NCBI RefSeq assembly: GCF_024609265.1
Contig: NZ_JANHMP010000002.1
Location: forward strand, 186,001-250,000
Direction of reading: 5' to 3'
Source: Geothrix campi
GTDB taxonomy: Bacteria > Acidobacteriota > Holophagae > Holophagales > Holophagaceae
DNA: 64,000 bases
Both the position numbers and the translations under genes were made by a program. The notes under the pieces were generated by a model. It was not told the origin of the DNA. It searched no databases and saw nothing but the letters and a program-made list of their open reading frames with translations. This document shows positions 10,322 to 17,229 of this stretch, one piece after another; the stretch's first letter is position 1; every line of letters begins with the position of its first letter.

Positions 10322-11191
10322 CTAGGGGGCGTCACCGGGGGGTGGATGTTTCCAGAATGCTGCAAAGTCATCTGGCTGCAAGAGTGCCTGGCCCAGCAAT
10401 TGACGCACGATGGCCGCGAAGGCGCGCGCAGCCGGGCTGCCGGGAAAGAGATCCACCACGCCCCGCTGCTGGCGCACGGCCTGGAGGATGTGGGGGTCGT
10501 GAGGGACCATGCCCAGCACCTGGAGCTGCTTGCCCAGGAAGCGCTCCGTGGCCTCCTGGAGCTGATCGATGGTCTCCCGGGCCTCCTCGGCGCTCTGGGC
10601 GTTGTTCACCAGCAGCCACAGGGGTTTCGAGGGTTCGCGCAGGTGCAGCACCTTCACCATGGCGTAGGCGTCCACCAGGCTCGTGGGTTCGGGCGTGGCC
10701 ACGAGGATGACTTCCTGGGCTGCCAGGAGCAGCTTGAGGACGGAATCGTGGATGCCGGCGGCCGTGTCGATCAGCAGCCAATCGACGGTTTCGGCTACCC
10801 GTTGGAGGCCCTGGACCAAGCGCAGCTCGCTCATGGTGTCGAGCCGGGTCAGTTCCTGGAGGCCGCTGCCTGTGGGCAGGATCTGCACGCCCATCGGCCC
10901 CTCGACAAGGATCTCCTCCAGCACCTTCTCGCCACGCAACACGTGTTCTAGCGTGTATTTAGGTGAGAGCCCCAGGAGGATGTCCAGGTTGGAGAGGCCG
11001 AAATTGGCATCCATGACCACCACCCGCTGGCCCTGCTGGGCCAGGGTCATGGCCAAGCCCGCCGTGACGTTGCTTTTGCCCACCCCGCCCTTGCCGGAGG
11101 TGATGGCCACGACTCTGGCAGCGAAAAGAGGGGCTTCGGTCCCCTGGCCCAGAGGGAGGCTGCGGAACCGGGGCCCCGGGTGGGTGTTCAT
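10322..11191 (-). CDS. flhG: MinD/ParA-like ATPase FlhG (FleN, YlxH)
   Basis: 289 residues from ATG at 11191, preceded by GGAGGG. A deviant Walker A motif (ITSGKGGVGKSN) near residue 35 is followed by VVMDANFGLSNLDILLG and LLIDTAAGIHDSVL, all typical of the FlhG/FleN branch of MinD ATPases that set flagellar number and place. Location directly before fliA is the common flhF-flhG-fliA order, but flhF is absent: the preceding gene is a UPF0102 protein after a 218-base gap with no ORF. A longer start at 11248 is possible but lacks a good ribosome site. Confidence 0.88.
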   Translation of the reverse strand: MNTHPGPRFRSLPLGQGTEAPLFAARVVAITSGKGGVGKSNVTAGLAMTLAQQGQRVVVMDANFGLSNLDILLGLSPKYTLEHVLRGEKVLEEILVEGPMGVQILPTGSGLQELTRLDTMSELRLVQGLQRVAETVDWLLIDTAAGIHDSVLKLLLAAQEVILVATPEPTSLVDAYAMVKVLHLREPSKPLWLLVNNAQSAEEARETIDQLQEATERFLGKQLQVLGMVPHDPHILQAVRQQRGVVDLFPGSPAARAFAAIVRQLLGQALLQPDDFAAFWKHPPPGDAP

Positions 11192-11409
11192 TCCGGGCCC
11201 TCCACCCGCCCCACCGCGGGGCCGTGCATAGCCGGACCCGTCCGCCAAACCCGGCGGGCCCCTGATGGAAGCAGACAGTCCTTGAAGGTCAACATACCGA
11301 CACCCGCTGGGTGCGGGGCGAGGGCTGTGCCAGTCAGAGGACTGGCTCTCGGAGCTCAGAGGTCAGCCAGGCATGGCCAGGTGGCGGCTGAGGAAATGAT
11401 GGCTAACAT

Positions 11410-11787
11410 CTATTCCCTCGTTGCTTTGAGGCGGTCCCAACGCTCTGGGGGGTGGAATTTCCAGCGCCACCCGGCCCAGCTCACCCGCTGAAAACTGACC
11501 TGGCCGGGCCAGGGGACGCGATCCAGCCAGGTGCGGAGGGCCCGCTGAAGGCGGAGCCGCTGCTCGGGCGCCAGGGCCGTGTCGGCGCCGACCCAGGCTC
11601 CGGGCCGGCGGGCCTTCACCTCCAGGAGGCGCAGCTCGGAGCCCCGGCTCAGGAGCAGGTCCAATTCGTAGCGGCCCAGTTTCTGCCGCCAGGCCACCAA
11701 GTCCCAGCCCCGGGCCCAGCAGAGCCAGAGTGTCAGCCGCTCGACCCGCAGCCCTAGGCGGCGGGCGGCGTCACCGCGGCGCGGCAT
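11410..11787 (-). CDS. UPF0102 (YraN-like) predicted endonuclease-fold protein
   Basis: 125 residues, the normal length. The family pattern is clear: RRGDAARRLGL near the start, then YELDLLLSRGSELRLLEVKAR, equivalent to the conserved E-D-L...EVK core of a restriction-endonuclease-like fold. The core Asp and the EVK Glu/Lys are present. The start at 11787 fits the family; upstream Met codons lie within the GNAT gene, which it overlaps by 17 bases. The family is linked to DNA processing, but its biochemical role is unsettled. Confidence 0.8.
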   Translation of the reverse strand: MPRRGDAARRLGLRVERLTLWLCWARGWDLVAWRQKLGRYELDLLLSRGSELRLLEVKARRPGAWVGADTALAPEQRLRLQRALRTWLDRVPWPGQVSFQRVSWAGWRWKFHPPERWDRLKATRE

Positions 11788-12283
11788 GGACGGGCTCAAG
11801 GGCATAGAAGACGGTGTCCACCGGCATGCGGGGAAAGTCGGGGGGTAGGTCCTCCGGCGCCACCCGACGGAACCCATTGCGTTCATAGAAGCGGTGCGCC
11901 GCGCTCATGTGCGGCAGGGTTCCCAGCCAGATCCCCGGCAGGCCCTGCTTCCGGGCGTGGACCAACAGAGTGTCCAGGAGAGCCTGGGCCAACCCACTGC
12001 CCCGAAAGTCGTGCTGCAGGAACATCTTCCGCAGGGCTCCGCCTCCCCCGGGAGATCGACCGAAGTCGATGAGCCCGATGGTGCCGACCACCTGACCTTC
12101 CGCGAGGCCCACCCAGAAACCCCCACGACCCACCTGATAGACCTCCGGGATCCGGGCGAGGTCCGGCTGGTCCGCGGCCGTGATGGGGACACCGAATTCC
12201 CCCTGCTGGATGGGGAGGATGAGGCCGAGGACCTGCTCCTCCTGGCCGGGGCGGAAGGGTTCGATCCGGAAGGGGCTACTCAT
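11771..12283 (-). CDS. GNAT-family N-acetyltransferase
   Basis: 170 residues. The acetyl-CoA binding loop is LQHDFRGSGLAQALLDTLL (Q/RxxGxG/A type), preceded by the beta-strand GLAEGQVVGTIGLIDF and followed by HMSAAHRFYERNGFRRV, the usual C-terminal GNAT signature. The acceptor substrate cannot be read. The start overlaps the stop of the upstream membrane protein gene, and its end overlaps the UPF0102 gene, so the three are probably one operon. Confidence 0.85.
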   Translation of the reverse strand: MSSPFRIEPFRPGQEEQVLGLILPIQQGEFGVPITAADQPDLARIPEVYQVGRGGFWVGLAEGQVVGTIGLIDFGRSPGGGGALRKMFLQHDFRGSGLAQALLDTLLVHARKQGLPGIWLGTLPHMSAAHRFYERNGFRRVAPEDLPPDFPRMPVDTVFYALEPVHAAPR

Positions 12284-12845
12284 CCCGCCTCGGCAGCAGC
12301 AGGCTGCGCTGGACGCGCTCGAGGTTGCCGTGGAGGCGGACGATCTTCCATGCCAGGATCATGGCGTAGCCCAGCCAGACCCAGAGGATGCGGGGATCCA
12401 CAGGCGTGCGCTTGAGGACCTCCGTGCCCAGGTCGAGGCGCAGGCCCTGGAGGAACCAGGTCACGGCGCCGAAGGCGATGACCAGGTGGCCCCAGCGGAT
12501 CCAGAAGGGGCGCAGGCCCTCCTTCACCTTCCAGCGCAGGAGCAGCCAGCGGTCGAAGCGGTCGCTTTTCTCTTCGGTGAAATGCAAGGCCAGCAGCTGG
12601 TCCACCAGGGGGGCGTAGCGGTGGACCTTCAGCTCCTGGATCTCCTCATCGCCATTCACCTTGCGCAGGAAGGCGCTGCGGATCTTCCCGATGCACTCCT
12701 CCCAGGGTGCCTCCTCCCGGTGGAGGGAGAGATGCAGGCGCACCAGCCCCACCCACAGCAGCGCCTGGGCCAGCAGCACCGCCCACAGAGACCAGCCCTG
12801 CCAGCCCTGGGTGCGGACGAGATCGAGGAAGCGGGTGAGATCCAT
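12276..12845 (-). CDS. Three-span membrane protein of unknown function
   Basis: 189 residues. Predicted membrane spans lie at about residues 18-40, 120-140 and 150-172; between the first two is a charged domain of about 80 residues with helical character. The C-terminus is basic (PRRDE). No family is recognised. It is the first gene of the membrane-GNAT-UPF0102 operon. Its start codon and first seven codons lie inside one copy of a 36-base direct repeat, the other copy of which sits at 14485-14520. Confidence 0.65.
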   Translation of the reverse strand: MDLTRFLDLVRTQGWQGWSLWAVLLAQALLWVGLVRLHLSLHREEAPWEECIGKIRSAFLRKVNGDEEIQELKVHRYAPLVDQLLALHFTEEKSDRFDRWLLLRWKVKEGLRPFWIRWGHLVIAFGAVTWFLQGLRLDLGTEVLKRTPVDPRILWVWLGYAMILAWKIVRLHGNLERVQRSLLLPRRDE

Positions 12846-12859
12846 GCGGGGAGTGTAGC
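12824..12859. repeat. Direct repeat, copy 1 (36 bp)
   Basis: Matches 14485-14520 at 32 of 36 positions, all four differences being transitions. It covers codons 1-7 of the membrane protein gene (minus strand) and 14 bases before it. Confidence 0.7.
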
Positions 12860-13023
12860 GGATGCCTGCTGGTCGGCCACCCGGGAAGCGGCCATGGCAG
12901 AAGTCGATAAAGAGGATGATAAGATCATTTTTAAATCACCCCAGCCCGCCACGACCCCCGTCTCCGCGCGCGCCGGGGAACGCCTTGTCCAAACCACCCG
13001 CCCAGCGGGCCTCTGGAGGTTCA

Positions 13024-14421
13024 GTGCATCATCCTTCCCCGACTCGAACGATCTGGCGCCGGCTGTTGGCCGGCGCAGCGCTTCTCGCGGCCCTGGCTTG
13101 CGGTGGTGGGGGAGGCGGTGCCTCTGCGCCTGCGCCCGACACCTCCCGATCCTGGCGTGGGCCCCAGCGGCTGGAAACCAACCTCTTGGCTGATTCGTAC
13201 TACCCCCAGGTGGCGGTGGACGATCAAGGACGCGCTTTGGTCGTCTGGTTCCGGCTGCTCAGCGGCTATGGCGACATCTGGGCGAAGGTCTATCAGCCTG
13301 GGGCAGGGTGGCAGCCGGAAGGCACCATCGAATCCCTGGATGGGGACGCCCGATATCCCGTGGTGGCCGTGAGCGGGAGCACCTTCTTTATGGCCTGGGA
13401 GCACCTGCTGCCAGGCTCGGTTTCGGTCATCTACGTGAGTCGGTACATTCCGGGCTCCGGGTGGGATGGCCCCCTGAAGATCAGCACGGGCACCACCGGG
13501 GCCAGCATGCCCGCCGTGGCCGTGGATGGCCGGGGGAATGCGCTGGTGGCCTGGACCCAGTTGAACGCCTCCAACTTCTATGAGGTACAGGCCTCCCGCT
13601 TCAATGCCGCCAGCGGGTACTGGGATGTTCCGACGCTCCTCGGGGCGAGCCCGGCGCTCGACAACTACAACCCCCGCGTGGCGATGGATCCCTCGGGCAA
13701 TGGTGTGGTGGCCTGGAACCGCACGCCGGACATCACGAACGGTCCCGGCGCCATCTGTGCCGTTTCCTACAAGGCCGGCACCGGGTGGCAGATCCCGGCC
13801 TCCATTCCAAGCCTCCAGGCCGGCGTCGAAGGCGCGGATGACGCCTACGGCTGCTCACTGGCCATGAGTTCAGCCGGGGCGGTCCTGGGCTGGGCCGAGT
13901 CGGTCAGTGCCACCGGCTACCGGCCCTTTGCGCGGATCTGGAAGCCCAGCAGCGGCACCTGGTCCGCGGCCGCCACCATCACGAACGCCACCCTCGAGGG
14001 CTCTTCGCCTGAGGTGGCCATTGATGGCCAGGGGAAGGCCTATGCCGCCTGGGTGCAAAACTCCGGGGGGGCCTGGAACGACCTGTGTGTATCCAGCACC
14101 TCCACCACAGGGGCCTGGACGGCTGTGGCCCAGCCCCTCGACAACCTCTCCGGCGGGATTGCCTATCTGGCCCTCAACGTGAACCCGAGCGGCTTCGGGG
14201 TGGTGACCTGGCAGCAGATCTCCGGTCCAGTGGCCAGCATCTTCGCCTCCAACCTCAGCCCGACCGGAGAATGGGGCGCGAGCAGGCTGTTGGAAACGGA
14301 TGACACGGGTCCCGCCTACGCGCCCGCAGTGCATGTCTCCACCGGTGGCAGCGCCATGGCCACCTGGTATCAGAAAGACGCCAACGGCATCCGTCACATC
14401 TACGCCAACAGCTGGAACTGA
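13024..14421 (+). CDS. Lipoprotein with repeated beta-propeller-like blades
   Basis: 465 residues from GTG at 13024, with GGAGG four bases before it. An upstream in-frame ATG exists but gives an implausible basic leader. The signal sequence RRLLAGAALLAALAC carries a lipobox, followed by six glycines. The rest contains about six to seven repeats of a pattern such as PQVAVDDQGRALVVW, PAVAVDGRGNALVAWTQ and PRVAMDPSGNGVVAW. This is the signature of propeller blades with a conserved Asp-Gly turn and a VAW strand. Function unknown; a cell-surface binding role is inferred. The gene lies between two copies of a 36-bp direct repeat. Confidence 0.75.
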   Translation: MHHPSPTRTIWRRLLAGAALLAALACGGGGGGASAPAPDTSRSWRGPQRLETNLLADSYYPQVAVDDQGRALVVWFRLLSGYGDIWAKVYQPGAGWQPEGTIESLDGDARYPVVAVSGSTFFMAWEHLLPGSVSVIYVSRYIPGSGWDGPLKISTGTTGASMPAVAVDGRGNALVAWTQLNASNFYEVQASRFNAASGYWDVPTLLGASPALDNYNPRVAMDPSGNGVVAWNRTPDITNGPGAICAVSYKAGTGWQIPASIPSLQAGVEGADDAYGCSLAMSSAGAVLGWAESVSATGYRPFARIWKPSSGTWSAAATITNATLEGSSPEVAIDGQGKAYAAWVQNSGGAWNDLCVSSTSTTGAWTAVAQPLDNLSGGIAYLALNVNPSGFGVVTWQQISGPVASIFASNLSPTGEWGASRLLETDDTGPAYAPAVHVSTGGSAMATWYQKDANGIRHIYANSWN

Positions 14422-14433
14422 GCGGCTTCCCCG

Positions 14434-14467
14434 GGGCCGGGCCACGCCAGAAGGCGTGGCCCGGCCC
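14434..14467 (+). terminator. Strong hairpin terminator after lipoprotein
   Basis: A perfect 15-bp stem, GGGCCGGGCCACGCC with loop AGAA, 12 bases after the lipoprotein stop. The following tract (TGCTTCC) is only weakly T-rich, so efficiency is uncertain. Confidence 0.65.
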
Positions 14468-14484
14468 TGCTTCCTTCCCAGGGC

Positions 14485-14520
14485 CGAGGAAGTGGGCGAG
14501 ATCCATGCGGAGAGTGTGGC
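14485..14520. repeat. Direct repeat, copy 2 (36 bp)
   Basis: Second copy of 12824-12859, same orientation. On the minus strand it still reads MDLAHFL against MDLTRFL in copy 1, but the frame leads nowhere, so it is a stranded gene-start fragment. Confidence 0.7.
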
Positions 14521-14572
14521 CACATCCGCTACCATGGCCGGGGTCGGCAGAATGCCGATGCGGAGGTTTCCT

Positions 14573-14743
14573 ATGGCGGAAGACCTGAAGACGGCGGCGG
14601 CCTGGGCCAAGGACCTGGGCGTGCCCGAGAAGAAGCTCAAGGACGCCTTCAAGGTGGCCGGCATCGAGCCCGACGCCAAGAAGGGGGTCTGCGCCTACTA
14701 CGGCAAGGCCTCCGCGGAGAAGGCGAAGAAGACTATCAAGTAG
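14573..14743 (+). CDS. 56-residue Lys/Ala-rich protein, unknown
   Basis: ATG preceded by GGAGG at seven bases. The protein is helical and rich in Lys and Ala: AAAWAKDLGVPEKKLKDAF, then VAGIEPDAKKGVCAYYGKAS and a basic end. The LGVPEKKLKDAFKVAGI segment resembles a small helix-turn-helix or winged-helix recognition unit, as in IF-2 N-terminal or MerR-like folds. A nucleic-acid binding role is only inferred. It converges with the exonuclease gene, four bases apart. Confidence 0.6.
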   Translation: MAEDLKTAAAWAKDLGVPEKKLKDAFKVAGIEPDAKKGVCAYYGKASAEKAKKTIK

Positions 14744-14747
14744 CGCC

Positions 14748-15386
14748 TCAGACCTTGTTCCAGGCCACCTCGCCGGCTGCGAGGAAAGCCTCCCCGTCCA
14801 TGCCCCTGTCCTCGGCGCGCTGCAGGAGGTGCTGGAGGGCCTCGGCGGTGGCTTCGGCGTCCTGGAGGGCCCGGTGCGCCCGGGTGTTGGTGATGCCGAG
14901 AAAATCGCAAAGCTCGGCCAAGCTCCGCCGGGGCAGTTCGGGAATGAGCTTCTTGGCCAGCAGGCGGGTGCAGACGAGGCGGTGGCGGCGCCAGACGCCC
15001 TCCGGCAGCCAGGCTTTGAGAAAGCTGCCGTCATAGGGTGCGTGATGGGCCACCCAGATGCGGCCTTCCAGCTTCGGCACCAGCTTCAGTGCCACTTGCT
15101 CCCAGGGCGGCGCGCCCGCCAGCATGGGCAGGCTGATGCCCGTGAGGCGCTGGATCTCCTCGGGCAGGAAGCCCTGGATGGCGGCCAGGCTCGACCAGCG
15201 ATCCTCCACCACCGGACCCGCGAGGCGCACCATGCCCACCTCGGTGATCTCGGAGGGCTGGATGAACCGCCCGTCCTTGCCCCAGCGGGCCTTGGGGCTG
15301 CCGCCCGTGGTCTCCAGATCCAGCACCGCGAAGCGCAGCTCCCGCAGCGCGGGGGAGCTGGTTTCGAGGAGAGGTTCCTGGGTCAT
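14748..15386 (-). CDS. DnaQ-like 3'-5' exonuclease (DEDDh)
   Basis: 212 residues. Exo I is LDLETTG (Asp23, Glu25); Exo II is in the AHHAPYDGSFLKAW segment; Exo III is NTRAHRALQDAEATAEAL, with the His and Asp of the DEDDh class. This is the fold of the DNA polymerase III epsilon subunit and of RNase T. No clamp-binding motif is obvious. It starts inside the stop of the upstream zinc-ribbon gene (ATGA overlap). Whether it is the replicative proofreader or a repair/RNA exonuclease cannot be told from this region. Confidence 0.85.
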   Translation of the reverse strand: MTQEPLLETSSPALRELRFAVLDLETTGGSPKARWGKDGRFIQPSEITEVGMVRLAGPVVEDRWSSLAAIQGFLPEEIQRLTGISLPMLAGAPPWEQVALKLVPKLEGRIWVAHHAPYDGSFLKAWLPEGVWRRHRLVCTRLLAKKLIPELPRRSLAELCDFLGITNTRAHRALQDAEATAEALQHLLQRAEDRGMDGEAFLAAGEVAWNKV

Positions 15387-15808
15387 GCGCTGACCAGGGT
15401 TTTCAGGCCGTCCCTGAAGAGCACATCCACCTTGCGGCCCATGCGCCGTTGCACGCGCCCCAGGCCGAAGCTGGGATGGTCCATCCAGGCGCCCTCTTCC
15501 CAGCGCTCGGCCACGGCGTAGGGCCTGGCTTGGGCGCCACCTTGTTCGCGGGCCAGGGCCTCCTGGAACTGGGACACCAGGGAGCCGGGCCGGGGCCCGC
15601 CGGCTTTCGCCGCAGAGGGGATCCGGGGGACGCGGGGCAGGGGCTCGGGCTTGGCCGCCCGGAATTTATGCACGGACCGGCAATTCCCACAGATGAGCCG
15701 GTCGGGCACGCCGTTGGTCACAGTCAGGACCTGGTGACGGGTCTCGCCGCCGCAACGCCCGCAAGGCGCATCCACATCCTGGCCAGCGTAGTAGGTCTTC
15801 ATCGTCAT
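15383..15808 (-). CDS. Zinc-ribbon protein with C-terminal beta domain
   Basis: 141 residues. Two CxxC pairs (CGRCGGETRHQVLTV and LICGNCRSVHKF) near residues 16-43 form a zinc ribbon. A Pro/Ala-rich linker leads to a C-terminal piece (MDHPSFGLGRVQRRMGRKV, then DVLFRDGLKTL). The HPxFGxGxV pattern also occurs at the ends of some DNA-helicase and transcription-related proteins. A nucleic-acid role is inferred. Coupled to the exonuclease by a 4-base overlap. Confidence 0.7.
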   Translation of the reverse strand: MTMKTYYAGQDVDAPCGRCGGETRHQVLTVTNGVPDRLICGNCRSVHKFRAAKPEPLPRVPRIPSAAKAGGPRPGSLVSQFQEALAREQGGAQARPYAVAERWEEGAWMDHPSFGLGRVQRRMGRKVDVLFRDGLKTLVSA

Positions 15809-15860
15809 CGTTTCAGATTAGCATCCGCTTTTCCGGGATGAGGAGACGGCCGGGCGGGTT

Positions 15861-17228
15861 TCAGGGCCTGTCCTCCACCCGGAGCCTCCCCTCGCCATCC
15901 AGCCCGGCGAAAGTGTAGCCCATGGCCCTGAGCTTCGGGATGAGCAAGGGCAGCACCTTTCCGGCCCGGTCATGGATGTCGTGGAAGAGGAGGATGCCCC
16001 GCTGCTCGTGGGCGATGGCCTTCAGCACACGGTCCGCCACGGAGCTGGGCACGGGATCGGCCCAGTCCAGGCTGTCGATGTTCCAGAGCACCGAGCGCAG
16101 ATGGTACGCCTCCAGGGCCTGCAGCTGGAGCGGCGTGCGGGCGCCATAGGGGAAGCGGAAGAGCTGGCTGTGGGCTCCGGGAATGGCCCGGAGGAGCTGA
16201 TCGGTCTCGCGGATCTCCAGGTCCAGCGGGGTGCCCGATTCTCTGCTGAGCTGGGCGTGGGTGTAGCTGTGGTTGCCCACGACGAAGCCGCTCCTGACCA
16301 GATCTTCCGTGTAGGCCGCCAGGGGGCCCAGCTTGATCTGCCCGGAGGCATCCTGGGAACCCAGGTTCCGGCCCACCTCGAAGAACAGAGCGGGCACATG
16401 TTCCTTCTCTAGGATGGCCTTGATCTCCTCGGTGTAGACCCGATGCGGTCCGTCATCGAAGCTGAGGATGAGCACTTTTTCGGGCAGCTCGGTGCCGTTG
16501 ATCTCGCCGCTGCCGACCAGCCCGGCGGCCGGACTGGGGATGGCGGCGCCCTTCAGCAGGGTGTCCAGGGACAGGTGGCGCTGGAGTTCAGCCACGTAGG
16601 CGTTCCAGCTCTCCCGCTGGCCACCCCGGGCCGGGTGCCCCGGGCCTCCGAAGACCCGCTGGTACTCGGTCTCGACCAGGGCTTCCACGCGGTCCACTTC
16701 GGCGAGGTCCCGGGCCAGGCGCCGGTTGAGCAGCACGCCTCCGGGCGTGGTGTCGCCGCGGAGGGGTTTCTGGAGGACCCGCAAAGAATCCCGGAAGGCG
16801 AGGCGATCGAGCTCGAGCAGCTCCGGATCTGCCTCCATCCAGTCGAGCAGGGCGCCGACGACTGGATCGCGCTGGGCCGGTGGCTGGGCCGCGAGTCGAG
16901 TAAGTGCCCCGTTCAGCTGGTGCACCAGGTCCCGGCGCTCGTGGTGGAGGCGGTGACCCACGGCCAGGGCCTGTTCGAGGCCCGGTCCCTTGAGGTTTGC
17001 TTCGTCCGCGAAGAGCACGATGAGCTGGCGGTGCACCTGCAGGTCGGCCCGCAGGGCCTCCAGCAGGGGCGCGGTCCCCGGGGGCTCAGGATGGGTGGCG
17101 GCGTCCGCCAGGGTGGCTGCGGCGAGCAGGGGCGGCGGAGGAGTGGGCCGGACCTGCTGGCGCCGGATGGCCCGCACCCCCCCGACCGCCAGGGCCAGGA
17201 AGAGCAGGGGCAGGGCCTTCCGGATCAT
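15861..17228 (-). CDS. Secreted polysaccharide deacetylase (CE4/NodB)
   Basis: 455 residues. An N-terminal hydrophobic segment anchors or exports the protein. Residues about 50-245 form a helical region not recognised. The NodB domain follows: SFDDGP (256-261) with the catalytic and metal Asp, NHSYTH (319-324) with two metal His, RFPYGAR and LFHDIHD. Such enzymes remove N-acetyl groups from peptidoglycan or other envelope polysaccharides. It lies one base downstream of valS and probably shares its transcript. Confidence 0.85.
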   Translation of the reverse strand: MIRKALPLLFLALAVGGVRAIRRQQVRPTPPPPLLAAATLADAATHPEPPGTAPLLEALRADLQVHRQLIVLFADEANLKGPGLEQALAVGHRLHHERRDLVHQLNGALTRLAAQPPAQRDPVVGALLDWMEADPELLELDRLAFRDSLRVLQKPLRGDTTPGGVLLNRRLARDLAEVDRVEALVETEYQRVFGGPGHPARGGQRESWNAYVAELQRHLSLDTLLKGAAIPSPAAGLVGSGEINGTELPEKVLILSFDDGPHRVYTEEIKAILEKEHVPALFFEVGRNLGSQDASGQIKLGPLAAYTEDLVRSGFVVGNHSYTHAQLSRESGTPLDLEIRETDQLLRAIPGAHSQLFRFPYGARTPLQLQALEAYHLRSVLWNIDSLDWADPVPSSVADRVLKAIAHEQRGILLFHDIHDRAGKVLPLLIPKLRAMGYTFAGLDGEGRLRVEDRP

Positions 17229-17229
17229 G

